Shown: piece after piece, positions 24,121-35,594 of the stretch | How positions within the stretch are numbered: position 1 is the first letter of the stretch | Layout: each line of letters opens with the position of its first letter | Source: Eleusine coracana subsp. coracana | Lineage: Eukaryota > Streptophyta > Magnoliopsida > Poales > Poaceae | Direction: 5' to 3' | Assembly (NCBI GenBank): GCA_032690845.1 | Contig: CM064417.1 | Coordinates: 10,694,501 to 10,758,500, forward strand | Length of the DNA stretch: 64,000 bases | The notes under the pieces: model-generated | What the model saw: only the letters and a program-made list of their open reading frames with translations | What the model was told of the DNA's origin: nothing | The model's database searches: none | Position numbers and translations under genes: made by a program

Positions 24121-27009
24121 ATAGAGAAAGCATCAAAGGATCCATTATATGATGAATCTAAGGGATGTGATAAAGAGTTCACCGTGTTGTGTACTGTACT
24201 TGACCTGATGGAGTTGAAGGTCATGCATGACTGGTCGGATGCTAGTTTCACGAATTGGTTGGAACTTATTTCCAATGCGCTGCCGAAGCCCAACTTGTTG
24301 CCAAGGACAACATACCTTGCTAAGAAGCTGATTCCCCACTTTTGTTGGGCGTGTAAAAAATTCACGCGTGTCCAAATCATTGCATATTGTATCGAAAGGA
24401 GCATCAGGTTGCTGTGAGATGTCTAAGGTGCAAACGTAGTCGTTACAAGAGGAACAACGATTATGACGCCGATGGTGGCGTGAAGAATACAACTAAGGAG
24501 AGAAAGAAGAAAAGAAGTTCTATTGTCGATGACAGTAAGGTTCCTGCCTTAGTCAGGTGGTACTTACCGGTGGTCGATCGTATCAGACGCTTGTTCGCCA
24601 ACCCTAGGGATGCGGCAATCATGACATGGCATGCACGTAAGGGGGACGGTAAGCTCAGACATCCCGCAGATGGAACACAGTGGAAAAAGTTTGATGAGGA
24701 TCATCGAAACTTGTCTAATGAGGAAAGGAACATATGGTTTGCATTGAATACAGATGGATGAACCCATTCGGTCAAATGAGGAATCCGCATAGCACTTGGC
24801 CAGTGATACTAGCAATGTACAACATTCCACCATGGTTATGCCATAAGCGTAAGTACCTACTGCTGACCATTCTTATATTTGGGCCTAAAGAACCTGGTAA
24901 CGACATAGATGTGTTCTTAGTATCATTGTTCGAAGACCTGCAAAAACTATGGTTGGAGGGGGTCCGTATATGGGATGAGTATCGAAGAGAGTACTTCACG
25001 CTCAGAACAATTATTTTTGCATGATAAGTGATTCCCCGACACTAAGGGCGCTATCAGGACAGGTCAAAGGAAAGGCGGCATGTTTCATATGCGTTGATGA
25101 TACATCCCATATGTACCTTCCAGCATCCCAGAAGCTAGTGTATACGCGAAACCGCCGATTCTTACCAGTAAAACACAGGTATCGCGCGATGGCTAGACAC
25201 TTTGATGCCAAAGTTGAGAACGACACAGAACCTCGACGTTGTACTGGCAGAGTCATATTTGACCTTGTTAAAAGTATCAGTGTTGTTTTTGGAAAGCTGG
25301 TGAAAGGAGCCAAAAAGGCAAAAGGTCTCACGCCGTTTAAGAAGAAATCCATTTTCTTTGTATATTTCAATTATTGGAAAGAATTGGAAGTGAATCATGC
25401 CTTCGACTGGATGCACATTAGGAAGGGTGTATTTGACAGTAGTAGTGGACTTATACTCGTCCAACCCAGTAAGATAAAGGATGGACTCAACGCACGTAGA
25501 GATCTTGTAGTGATGGGAATAAGATCAGAGCTCCATTCGCAAGAAAGAGCAAATAGAAAGTACTTTCTCCCCCCGGCAGCCTATACACTTACGATTGAGG
25601 AGAAAATAACTTTCTATAAGTGCCTCAGTGGGATTAAAGTACCGACGGGTTTCTCATCGAATATGAAGAATCTTGTAAACATGGAAGAGTTAAAGATAAG
25701 TGGGTACAACACTCACGATTGCCACATAATGCTTTCAGTGTTTCTCCCTATTGCTATCAGAGTTGTTAAATCACCATGGCTGAAGTTGGCTGTAACTCGC
25801 CTTTGCTACTTCTTTAACGCGGTATCGAAGAAGGTCATAACTAAAGATGAGTTAAATGACCTACTGACCCACATGAAGGAAACAATGTGTATACTTGAGA
25901 TGGTATTCCCTCTATCCTTTTTCGATACGATGAAACACTTTATGATTCATATTGTTGACCAAATCTCTGCACGGGGCCCCGTCTACCTGCATCAGATGTT
26001 TCTGTTTGAGAGGTTCATGTATGTATTGAAACGCTATGTACGTACACGTTCACATCCAGAGGGTTCTATGATCGAGGGCTATACAACTAAGGAGATCATC
26101 GAATGTTGCTGAGATTACATTAACGATGGTAGCAGATCAATTGGTCTCCCCGTGTCTTGTCATGAGGGTATATTATCTGGAAAAGGTACAAAAGGACGTA
26201 GATCGTTCATCGACCGTGACTTCAAACGAGTGGACCAAGCACATTTCAGCGTATTGCAATAGACGCAGATTGGGGGACCGTACTTTGAGAAACATTTGTT
26301 AGAGCTCCACCTGAACAACAAGGATGCAACAGATAAATGGATCATAGATGAGCGCAAGCGCTCTTTCACATCATGGTTTAGCTCCCTAGATCTTTCAAGT
26401 GGCGAGTCCGTGGAAGAGAAAATGTTGAGAAAGTTAGCTAATCGTCCGAGAAAAATCGTGGTTACCTTTCAGGCATACGACATTAATGGTTTTACCTTCT
26501 ACACCCAACAGAAGGATAAGAAGAGCAAGTGTCAAAACAACGGTGTACGAGTAGAAGCCATTGACGAAGAGGACCAGACGACCTCGTATTACGGGTACAT
26601 TGAAGAAATATGGGAGCTAGATTACGGTACAAATTTACAGGTTCCCATATTTAAATGCAAATGGGTGAAGCACCCTAATGGCATCGAGATAGATGAATGT
26701 GGTTTCACAATTGTTGATCTTAACTATGTTGGTCACAAAGATGAGCCTCGGATACTTGCCAAGACCGTGGAACAGGTGTTTTATGTACTTGATCCAAAGG
26801 ATGAAAAGAAATACATTATTGTTCCAGGTAAACAAAGAATCGTTGGAGTGGAGAATGTGGAGGATCGAGATGACTACAATCAATATGACGATGTGCCATG
26901 TTTCATAGATCCGAAAAAATTTAAAGTTTTGGAAGCAAGACTCTCCTTTGCTGGCGGAATGCCCTACATGCGCACCGATCACGGCCAAGGAAAAGTCGTT
27001 CAAGGATAA
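24121..27009 (+). pseudogene. tnpD-like CACTA transposase, disrupted
   Basis: Consecutive homology to the CACTA transposase runs through several frames. First comes VLCTVLDLMELKVMHDWSDA to about 24410. A frame change leads to CLRCKRSRYK and PALVRWYLPVVDRIRRLFAN, with KWKKFDEDHRNL-type sequence, to about 24761. A third frame then holds NPFGQMRNPHSTWPVILAMY and GPKEPGNDIDVFL. From 25021 a long frame holds LSGQVKGKAACFIC, NHAFDWMHIRKGVF, the DUF4218-like THDCHIMLSVFLPIAIR, and RFMYVLKRYVRTRSHPEGSM. A stop at 26110 and another near 26260 precede the final open frame 26296-27009 (DUF4216-like, ending FKVLEARLSFAGGMPYMR). At least three frameshifts and two stops inactivate it. The N-terminal zinc-binding domain is not seen. 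No intact product could be made. Confidence 0.8.
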
Positions 27010-27639
27010 CTCAAGCATCATGTAATTTTATTTTATTAAGTATCTTTTATTATTCAAACCTTGTATTATGTTCTATGTAATTTATGTTTATTTGAATATA
27101 AAGATTGTGTAACTTATTTTATAAGCATCATGTAGTTTGAAGTTATAGGGGCTAAAAGGTAAATATAAAAGAGTTTAGGGACCTATTTGTAATTTTATAA
27201 AAAGACATGAATCAAAGTGTAAAAATATTAGGACTAAAATGTAATTAATAAAAAGTATAGGGTTGTTTTTGCAAAAGTTTAGGACCTAAACATAATTTTA
27301 ATTTAGTACAAGGGCCTAAGTGTAAAAATACAAAAGTAAAATATAATTAATTATACTGAACTCAGGGGTTCTTTTGTAAAATTACAGGGCGAAGATATTA
27401 TTTTAAAAAAATCAATAGTATAATTTTTAGAAAATCAATAGTACAATTTTTAGAAAATGAATAATAGGGTTGTCTTTGTTAAATTTTAGGGCCTAACATT
27501 AATTTTTATGAAGTATAGGGACCTAAGTGTAAAAAGACAGGACTTATATATTCTTTATAAAAAAATTAGTGCTAAAATGTATAATACAATTTCTAGAAAA
27601 TGAATAACATAATTTTTTTTTAAAAAAATCGACATGTTT
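27010..27639. other. AT-rich spacer between the two CACTA genes
   Basis: Low-complexity T/A-rich sequence with repeated phrases of the type AGGGCCTAAGTGTAAAAA and AAAATTTAGGGCCTAA, probably the 3' end of the tnpD unit and spacer. No gene is seen. Confidence 0.4.
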
Positions 27640-27780
27640 TTAGCGGCAGCTAACAAAGTAAACCACCGCTATAGCTTTGTAGCGGCGGTGTGCTTTGTGA
27701 GCCGCCGCTAAAGAGCATTGTGCGGTGGAGCCCAACGACTTGTTTTTAGCGACGGCTAACAAAGTCAATCGCCACTATAG
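27640..27780. promoter_or_regulatory. internal cluster of CACTA subterminal-type motifs
   Basis: Two copies of a roughly 115-bp unit follow one another if the LTR-type insertion at 27781-29321 is removed. Each unit has TTTTTAGCGGCAGCTAAC (or the GACGGC variant), an inverted ACCGCTATAG, then TAGCGGCGGTGTGCTTTG and GAGCCGCCGCTAAAGAG. The second unit resumes at 29327 and ends about 12 bp before the TATA box at 29377. This puts likely TnpA-binding motifs directly in the promoter of the tnpA-like gene. Confidence 0.55.
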
Positions 27781-29321
27781 TGAAAGTGCCTAGAGGGGGG
27801 GGGTGAATAGGCAATTATCCCTGAAATTCACTTAATAATAAAAGTCAAATGTGCAGTGTTGGACTTGTCCGACGATTGTAGGGAAAGTCCTATCGACCGA
27901 GTAAATGTTAAAGCTAGTGTAATGCAAGCTAGGAGTAGATGAATATAAGCAAGGGGGTGCTGTAAAAATAAGAAGAACAACTACCAAGCAACCTACACAA
28001 GTTAATCTAAGAAATACAAAGCAAACCCTAACTAGCAAGTTTATGAGCAAGAACAAGTAAATAAGACACAAGTGATTGAAAGTACAAGCAAGGCACAAGA
28101 TTTGTTCACCGAAGTTCAGCTCCACAAAGGAGCCTACGTCTCCGTTGAGGGATCCATAAAGGACCGGGTCTCTTTCAACCCTAACCTCTCTAAGTGATCA
28201 CAAAGATCAAACTTGGTTTTTCACTAGAAACTCCACAGAGGAGGGGTCAATACAAACTTTCTGATGTGTCACCACACAAGTAGGGAGCTCTACGGGCACT
28301 TCTAACCGTCTAGGGGAAGAATCCCCAAGAGTAACAAACATAAAAGTTGTCGACGATGAGGATGAACCAAGTGCTCAAGAGGATGAAAGCTTGCAGTCGA
28401 TGGAGCACTTCAATCTTCTGTCAATCCCTTCACAAAGTGAGTTGGGGAGAGCAAAGTGAGCTTGGGAGTGTTTTTGAGTGGAATCAAGGGAGGAGAGTTG
28501 GGGAGAGCAAAGTGAGCTTGAGAGTGTTTTTGAGTGGAAATGAGTGACTAACCAGCCACTGGGCGAAGAGGTGTTCTATTTATAGCCCAATAGGGAAAAG
28601 AGTCGTTGGAGACCCAATTTCTGAGATCTGTGTCGGACAAGTCCGAAAGTCATCGGACATGTCCGATGAATCAAGTTGGCGCAGAAACTGGAGTCCGACA
28701 AGCTTGCCCGATGCCTCGGATAAGTTGGCCATCGGACATGTCCGACGGCACAGGGGTGGCAGAGGTACTGGAATCCGATGGACTTGTCCGATGGCTCGGA
28801 CAAGTCTTGTTCATCGGACAAGTCCGATAAAAAAGGGTGGCAGAGGAACTGTACTCCGATGAAAGTGTTCGATGCGTCGGACTTTCCTCTGGTCATCGGA
28901 CAAGTCCGATGACCGTCGGACATGTCCGACAACCCAGAGTGGCAGAGGTACTGGAGTCCGATGGACTTGTCCGATGGGTCAGACAAGTCCGATGATTTTG
29001 CCCTGAAAATTTTTGTATGGCCTAGAAATGGGAATTTTGCACTTAGTTCACCTCCGGTTCACACTTTTGTGTCCCTCTTAATAGTACGGCATTTCCTATA
29101 CTCAAGAATTAAAATAAAATACTATGAACTTCATTCTTGAGCATATTTTGAATTTCAACTTGAAGCACTTTTCCATCTTCTTTTCTCCCTTTCTGTTTCT
29201 ATGCATTTAATCATCAAACTTTGTACCATAATCTACACACATGCTCATTAAAGATTAGTCCATTCTTAATTGTATTGGCGCCAATCACCAAAATAAAATT
29301 AGCGGCCTAGATGCACCTTCA
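27781..29321 (+). mobile_element. solo-LTR-like insertion with hairpin array, 1541 bp
   Basis: It begins TGAAAGTGCCTAGAGG and ends GCCTAGATGCACCTTCA, so it is bounded by TG..CA. The 5-bp flank TATAG is duplicated (27776-27780 and 29322-29326). A related unoccupied site within the same CACTA reads CCGCTATAGCTTTGTAGC at 27666, which confirms the insertion point. TG..CA ends with a 5-bp duplication fit an LTR, and no second LTR or internal region is present, so a solo LTR is the simplest reading. It has a TATA-like box at 28570-28580 (CTATTTATAG) followed by an array of inverted-repeat motifs. It is related in layout and in several conserved blocks to the elements at 43977-45194 and 53264-57373. 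The name of the family is not known to me. Confidence 0.7.
28628..28998. repeat. array of TCGGACaaGTCCGA inverted-repeat motifs
   Basis: More than ten copies of TCGGACAAGTCCGA or TCGGACATGTCCGA and half-sites fill about 370 bp. A higher-order unit of 80-100 bp can be seen. It starts GGCAGAGGTACTGGAGTCCG (or close variants) at about 28675, 28754, 28834 and 28936. The array lies about 50 bp downstream of the TATA-like box of the LTR-type element, so it would be in the transcribed leader. Not CRISPR: the units are palindromic and the spacers are related. Confidence 0.8.
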
Positions 29322-29376
29322 TATAGCTTTGTAGCGGCGGTGTGCTTTGTGAGCCGTCGCTAAAGAGGACTCCCCC

Positions 29377-29384
29377 TATATAAG
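29377..29384 (+). promoter_or_regulatory. TATA box of the tnpA-like unit
   Basis: TATATAAG follows the second internal motif unit by about 12 bp. A GC-rich leader begins within 25 bp. The layout is that of a core promoter. Confidence 0.55.
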
Positions 29385-29389
29385 CAATG

Positions 29390-29884
29390 CGCGGAGGGCC
29401 CCTAACCCTAATCCCGGAGTTTGCTTTCGTACGCCGTGAGGCTGCCCAATTCCGCTGCCATCTCCGAGCGTCGCCGCCCTCCGTCTCCTCATGCCCTCTC
29501 CAACGCCTCCCCAAGCGCCGCCGCCATGGCCCCCCCCTCATCTATCCCCGAGCCCTAGCGCCGCGGGCCCCCTCCTCGTCCCTAAGCGCCGCCGCATCGG
29601 GCCCCCTCCTCGTCCCCGAGCATCGCCGTCGCCGGCCCCCTCCCCGAGTGCCTCGACGGTCCCCACGCGGGCCTCCTCGTCCTTCTCCGAGCACCGCCGC
29701 CGCGGCCCCCCTCCTCGTCCCTAAGCCCTGCCTCGATGGTCGACGCGAGCCCCCTCGACCTTCCCTGAGCATCACTGCCGTGGGCTCCCTCCTCATCGAC
29801 AACGCGCGCGCCGGCGTCCTCCCTCCTCAAACTAATCGACCATCACCGCGAGGGACTCCCCCTCCTCCGTCTTCTCTCTGGTAA
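29390..29884 (+). other. GC-rich leader exon with short tandem repeats
   Basis: This is probably the first exon of the tnpA-like transcript. It starts downstream of the TATA box and ends at a good donor (CTCTCTG then GTAAGC at about 29882). A plus-strand frame is open throughout, but the sequence is repetitive. Between 29545 and 29770 a unit of the type CCCCCTCCTCGTCCC(T/C)GAGC with GCCGCCG recurs about six times with variation. The encoded Pro/Arg/Ser-rich peptide resembles no domain, so it is more likely untranslated. Confidence 0.45.
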
Positions 29885-31344
29885 GCGTTGCACCCTCTTC
29901 TTTCTCCCCTCTCCCCTCCTGTCCGACGCACTCCAGGTAGAGCTCTGTGCTCTATGCTCTCGCTTTGTTTTGTCACTGTCTTGTGGTGCCCCCCTGCCTC
30001 TCTGCTGGCTTAAGCATGCGTGTGTGCGCATGGATTGTTGCTTTGCTTTCCTAGTAGTAGAAGTTGCTGCCCTTTTTTTTCTCTTTCGTCTCTCTTGATA
30101 GTGGCAGGTGTTGTAACTATCACGCTGATGATATATACACCGTGTTTTTTTGTTATCCTTTCTGCCATGTTGGGCATGCCACTATGCAGTCCCCCCGGCT
30201 TGCCATGCATCTCCTTTAAGTTCTTCTAGTGCATGGATGATCTCGGATGAGGATAAAAGACAGCGTTATCTCTTTCTTTGATTTGGGAATGTCAACATGA
30301 TGCTTAGTCATTTTAGATATCCAGTTGTGGGGGCCAACACGACTGACTGCTGCTGATGTTTTGATAAATCACAAAAGTTTGATGTGAAGGTGCGGGTGAG
30401 TTGTCAGAACCAAAAAGGTTAACACTGGGCCCTCTATCATTCATTCACTCTATCAACAATATCCTGCCTGTTTATAGTCAATAGTAGCATGAATGATTTC
30501 CTAAAAGAAAGCAAGCTATTTTTTTTTAAAAAAAATGGTTAGATGCTAAGAATTTTAAGGGAAAAAACTAAATGGATTTCAGGCATTGCTTGTTGACTAG
30601 GAATTGCTGGTTCCTTGCATGTTTGTATGACTTGTGGTTCAGAGAACTGCATGCCGAAGTCTGTTTTGGTTCGGTATCTTGACTAAGCCTTTACTTACAA
30701 TTCGTATAGGCTAGATGGTCAACGGAGCTTGTTTAATCTGGTAAAATTCAGTGCCTTTCTAGAATAGGTATCCCAAAACCTGATTAAACCCTGCATATAT
30801 AATCTCTGAGTGCAGCAGAAAATTGCTACATCTCTTATCTGATATTTTAAGAGTACTCTCTTGCATGCTCGTACTTAGTGTATAACTGATCTGTTGCTCT
30901 TGGTAAACAAAAAGAATTTTTCTTTTGCTTGATTGTAGCTCTAGCAATTTGGTGTGTATCCATCAGCTCCTGTTTTATCCTTGTCAAATGCTGTTGTTCA
31001 TTTTTCTACTATATATATGTGCACTGCTGTTGTTGTTATTATATATATGATGATATATATGTCATATACTTATTGTCGATCTTTAGCTTGCTGTTGTTGT
31101 TGATATCTGCTAGTGATATATATGGTTCATTTTGCTATTGTTGTTCATTTTTTTGCTATATATATGTGCAATGCTGCTGTTGTCATTGCCATTTTGCTGC
31201 CATATATTTAATTTGTTGCCATATGCTTACTGCCTATGATATATATGATGATATATATATGCCATATTACTTGCGGCCATATACATGCCATATTACTTGC
31301 GGCCTATAATATATTTGCTTATGATACCTATGTGATGTTCCTAT
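29885..31344 (+). other. long leader intron of the tnpA-like unit
   Basis: T-rich sequence without a gene. 30960-31320 is made of imperfect repeats of GCTGTTGTTGTTATTATATA and TATATATGATGATATATATG-like phrases. It probably forms the intron between the GC-rich leader and the exon at 31880. Confidence 0.35.
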
Positions 31345-31815
31345 TCTATTCTTCTATTTGTCTCTTTGTACTACTTATCTATTCTACGTAGGCAATCGAT
31401 GCTCAATGATGAAAGGGGGTCAAGTGAGGCTAGTGTAGCGACATGGACCATATCCTAGGATATTGGAGACATGCTGCTGTACAGGTCAAGGATCTTAGAG
31501 TGTTGGAAGATCGTTGATTCGGCAACCCCTCACTCAGAGCAACTTTTGATTTTTTTATTCTTCTCCTTGTCTCTCTGTACTACTTATCTATTCTACGTAG
31601 GCAATCGACCCATGCTCAATGATGAAAGCGGGCTAAGTGAGACTAGTGTGGCGACATAGACCATATCCTAGGATATCGGATATATGTTGTTGTACGAGTC
31701 AAGGATCTTAGAGCGTTGGAAGGCCGTTGATTCGGCAACCCGCAGTGAGAGCAAATTTTGATTTTTTTTATTATTTTTTTTGGTTTTCCTTGTCTCTATG
31801 CTCAATGATGAAAGG
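31345..31815. repeat. tandem repeat, unit about 210-220 bp
   Basis: The unit TTCTATTTGTCTCTTTGTAC, then ACTTATCTATTCTACGTAGG and CAATGATGAAAG, then CCATATCCTAGGATAT and TTGATTCGGCAACCC, occurs at about 31349 and again at about 31559. A partial third copy starts near 31781. It lies just upstream of the first coding exon of the tnpA-like gene. Confidence 0.7.
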
Positions 31816-31879
31816 TGTATACTCCTTGTTTTCTAAACTAGTTGTCATATCTAACATTAGCTGTCAAAGTCTTCTCGTC

Positions 31880-33550
31880 ATGGCGGACAATATGCCATCT
31901 CAAGAGGAAGACGTCCTCAAGGTGCACTCACAAGCGAGGTCATCTTCAGACGATGAAGGATCAAGCGAACACTGGGAAGAACCAGAAGATCCGCATCCTC
32001 CACTACCAAAGGAACGTCGATTGGCGAGCCCGGATCCTGATTTCGTGCCTCAAGATGAGGTATCTTGTCAAAGATAATTCTCTCATTTGTTCAACTAATT
32101 TGTAAACTAAAATCTACTACTTATATCCTAGAGACCTCGACGAAGTGTCCGTCGGCTATTTGCAGCAGAGGCTGCGACAGATGAGGCCCTCGAGCAGCAA
32201 GTGGAAGAGGTGCCTGCCCAAGGGTCCACACACAAATGCAAGCGCGGTCAGCGCTTCGCGAACAAGGCAAAGGGCATCTATGAGGTTACTACACTAGACT
32301 CCAAAGATGGAGAACCGATTGAACCCGCTAGTGTCAACGCCCAATGGCGGAACCGTTGCGGCAAATTGGTGAGGGACCATTACAAAATCACGTGGCAAGA
32401 TTGGCGCCAAGTCCCGGATGGCAGAAAAGACGATATTTGGGCTGACATCACGGCAACCATCTGGTTCCAGCCAGCAGATCTCGAGAGAGCCAAGAAGGCC
32501 ACGATGTTCACTCTCAATCACATCTTTCGAGATTACAAGTGCAAGCTCAACTGCCAATACGTCAAGAAATATCGAACCTCATTCGACAAGCATGGAAATA
32601 TTAGTCAGCAGGAATGGGATTAGTTTGTTGAGCAGAAGACGAGCAGTGCTTCGAAGGAGCTCAGTGAAAAGATGGTTGAGCTCAACAAGCGGAACAAGTA
32701 CAAGCCACGGTTAGGTCCGGGCGGATACAAAAAGAAGATTTCGATTTGGAGAGAGCAGGAAGCCAAGCTCCGCGCGGAAGGAAAACCTGATCCTTTGCCA
32801 AACACCAATGAGCGTACCAGGAATTGGGTATATGGTCGCTCTGAGTTAACCGATGAAGGAGATATTATTGTGAAGGATCATGTGACAGTTGAGGTCGTGC
32901 AAGCCTTGAAAGGTCCCATCACGACGCAGACGGAGGCTAGTCTGTTTACACCGCAGTATCACAAGGATGAGCCAACGAAGGCTATTGGGACCAAAGAACA
33001 TGGTGGTCGGGTATAAGGAGTGTCATCATCGGCAACATGGAAAGAAGGTTTCTCTGATACATCCTCACACCTCTACAAGAAGCATACATTGAACAGGAAA
33101 GAGCGAGAAGATAAAGCCAAGGAGGATTGGAGGCGATAACTTCTTATGTTTGCTATCGACAAAGAAAGCGGTCGTTTGGACCCCAACCTGCAGGCTGCGA
33201 TGGATGCCTTCTTACGTGGTTCGTCCACATCCACGCAACCATCCGTCTCCACGCAACCATCCGTCTCCGGTCAACCATCAGTCCCTATGTAGTCAGAAAT
33301 AGAGAACATCACTGAGTATACTCCTTGCAAGTTGTATGTGCCATTTGGTTACAAGGGGAAGACGATGATGGTTGCATCCGGCACGGCATTTCCAGGAGAG
33401 ATGCTCCATAACAGGGATATCCCCCCAGGTTACGTGCGTGTCACCGTGTCAGAAATAATACCTGGCTATGAGGACAATGAGATCGAATGCCCGATACCTG
33501 AGGCAGGTATAGAAACTCTCCAAGATGCTCTCGACTCTTTCATTATTTGA
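31880..33550 (+). pseudogene. tnpA-like gene of the second CACTA
   Basis: From ATG at 31880 the first exon encodes an acidic N-terminus (ADNMPSQEEDVLKVHSQARS, then DPDFVPQDE) and ends near 32060. A second block from about 32132 holds RSVRRLFAAEAA and the plant-transposase domain: NAQWRNRCGKLVRDHYKITW, VPDGRKDDIWADI and RAKKATMFTLNHIFRDYKCK. An in-frame TAG at about 32621 interrupts it. The same frame continues with KPRLGPGGYKKKISIWREQE and then stops again at 33014. A further segment 33332-33550 is a conserved C-terminal module (KLYVPFGYKGKTMMVASGTA, IPPGYVRVTVSEIIPGYED) of the DUF8039 type found in grass CACTA proteins. It would bind the subterminal repeats. Stops make this copy non-functional. 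Confidence 0.7.
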
Positions 33551-33804
33551 AAACGCCGTGATGTTGTCCTCTCACCACGAGTTTCTCCACCCCCGTTGTC
33601 TGGGCACGGATCCTTTCATGCGAGCCAGCCAATCAATACAGGTGGACAGCCGTCTCCTATGTCTGCGGCAGCCTCGGGAAACAAGCTCCAATATCCTCAC
33701 GCGGAAGCCGACTCGACTCATAGTCCTATATGTGTGATGAGATTTATAAATTTTTGTGTATGCAGAATCTGTGATTTCTGTATATTTAATAATTTTTTTA
33801 AAAA

Positions 33805-34140
33805 AATAACAAGTAGCGGCGATTGATGTTGTCAACCACCACTACTAATAGCCAACAGTAGCGGCGGTTGAAGAATAAACCGCCGCTACAGACATATTAT
33901 TAGCGGCGGTTGAAGATGTCAACCGCCGCTATTGTTAGCCATTAGTAGCGGCGGTTGAAGATGTCCACCACCGCTACTAATGGCTAACAATTGCGTCGGT
34001 CAACATCTTCAACTGCCGCTAATAATGTGTCTGTAGCGGCGGTTTATTTAGGCGACAGACCACCCGCTGCTACAAATGTATATTTGTAACTGCGGCCACC
34101 CCACCGCTACAGTGCCTTTCCAACCGTCGCTACAGGCCTT
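33805..34140. repeat. right subterminal repeats of the second CACTA
   Basis: At least six head-to-head copies of TAGCGGCGGTTGAAGATG with TCAACCGCCGCTA, some differing by single bases, fill this segment. They mirror the left-end set. Confidence 0.8.
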
Positions 34141-34155
34141 TTTATTGTTGTGTAC

Positions 34156-35185
34156 GGAGGGAGTACACATACATATTAAGTTATATCAAAATCACACAAA
34201 AAATCGTAAAAATGAACTGTAATGAGAACACATACCACTACTTAATAGTTATGTGTTTGTCGGATGCTTAAAGTTATTTTTTTCGTTAAACTTTAAAAGC
34301 TTTAGTTTCAAAATCATTTTTATTATCGTGTAACTTGGACAAGACCGAGCTCTCCCATCTAAACATGAACTGTGCAAATGATTTGGAGCTAAAAAGAACA
34401 ATTACTTGTAGTTACAATTTTATTCTTTTCGATTGAGCCGAATTGGTCCGATTGAGCTAAAAAGAACAATTACTTGTAGAGCACACACACGATCACCAGC
34501 GTTAGGTGTTGGGCTGCTGGGCAAAGCAAATTGGACCCAACTGATTGGGCCTATTGCTAATTAGATATTAAAAAGCCCATACCTCTTCGACCTCCTACTT
34601 ATTTTTCTTCTTCCTCACACGTTCTCAAACTGGAGCAACGGACCAGCCATGGAGAAATATTGTAGAGCTCATCAGAGAAACAAACAGGAGAGGGGTGGGG
34701 TGGAGTTCCTGCCGGCAGGTAGCTGGGGCAGCCGCCCCACTCTACCGTAAGAGGCTGTCCACCCATGGAGCCGACATTGTTTCAACATTCTCCTCACGTG
34801 CAGCTCTCTCAAAATATAAACTTAAAAATAGGAAGGACACAATGAGAAATACAAACACCTATTCTGATATTATATTAAACTATTATGTTCTCATCAGTTA
34901 CACTTAAAAACTTAAATTGATGTAAAAAGATGAATAATTCATTTATGTTTCAATAATTACCTAGTACCGAAGATGCAACATCTGTAAGACTGTGGCTGGA
35001 TGGTATTCCGGACTTTGTAAATTCCCTTGTAGCTGGTGACTTGACACCAGTTTTAGTTTCATGGAAAACTGTTTCCAGTTCAAAAAAAAAAAAAACGAGT
35101 CAATGATTTTGGTTTTTCTTTTTTGAGAAGAGGAACCCTCCGGAAGCTCAAGGCCCACCAGAAGCCCAAGGCCTGCTAAGTGCAG
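34156..35185. other. intergenic with MITE and retro-copy traces
   Basis: The first bases GGAGGGAGTAC resemble a Stowaway/Tourist-type MITE end. 34400-34480 holds a direct repeat of AAAAAGAACAATTACTTGTA. The stretch 34970-35090 reads as coding-like sequence (WLDGIPDFVNSLVAGDL, plus strand) followed by a run of about 13 A. That could be a 5'-truncated retro-copy, but I do not recognise the source. No complete gene is seen. Confidence 0.35.
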
Positions 35186-35189
35186 CGTC

Positions 35190-35594
35190 CCCAAGTTACC
35201 GTCTCAGGCTCTCCGTCCCCGACCCTAATTTTTCAAACGCGCGAACTTGTGCGTGGCCCACCTGTAAGCCCCCACCCACCTCGCAAATCCGCTCACACCC
35301 GTCTCCTCTTCTTCTCTTCCCCTTCTACTTGTATCCTGCGCCCGCCAAGCCGCGGCCGCAGCGCAGCACAAACGCAAACCGGGGAACCGGCCACCACCCC
35401 CCAACTCGCCGCCTCATCTGCTCTCCCCTCCCTGATCCAGCCCCGCTGCTGAAGTCCTGAAGCCCTAGCTCCCAGGCGGCCCCACCTTCCCAGTCGAAGC
35501 CTTCGTCGGCCCGCCGTGCGACGGTGGCGGCTTCTGGAGTCCCACCCGGCCGTGAAACGGCGCCGGCGCGCGATTCCGCCCAGATCCGACGCAG
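35190..35594 (+). other. probable 5'-UTR exon of the ALY gene
   Basis: GC-rich, C-rich sequence ending at the donor GACGCAG then GTGAGA. It sits about 920 bp upstream of the first coding exon acceptor (GCTTACAG, exon from 36515). Such a non-coding first exon with an intron in the 5' UTR is common in grass genes. The transcription start is not determined and no clear TATA box was seen. Confidence 0.5.

Larger units (their letters stand above)
23171..34152 (+). mobile_element. second CACTA (En/Spm) element, 11 kb, with nested insertion
   Basis: The left terminus is CACTACCACAAATAGGC followed by TCTGTAGCGGCGG. The right terminus read inwards on the minus strand is CACAACAATAAAAAGGCC followed by TGTAGCGACGG. 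The 3-bp flank TAC is present on both sides (23168-23170 and 34153-34155), the target-duplication length expected for CACTA. Subterminal repeats of TAGCGGCGGTTGA type lie at both ends. The interior carries plus-strand tnpD-like (24121-27009) and tnpA-like (31880-33550) relics. An LTR-type insertion occupies 27781-29321. The terminal CACAA on the right departs from CACTA, a point change that may have immobilised it. Confidence 0.85.

Noticed and set aside
28628..28998. CRISPR-like array
   Set aside because: The regular-looking repeats are palindromic, the spacers are related to each other, the unit is irregular and it lies within a plant LTR-type element.
29387..29884. A 165-residue protein from the frame after the CACTA TATA box
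   Set aside because: It is built from tandem GC-rich units, lacks a domain and ends at a splice donor, so a leader exon is more likely.
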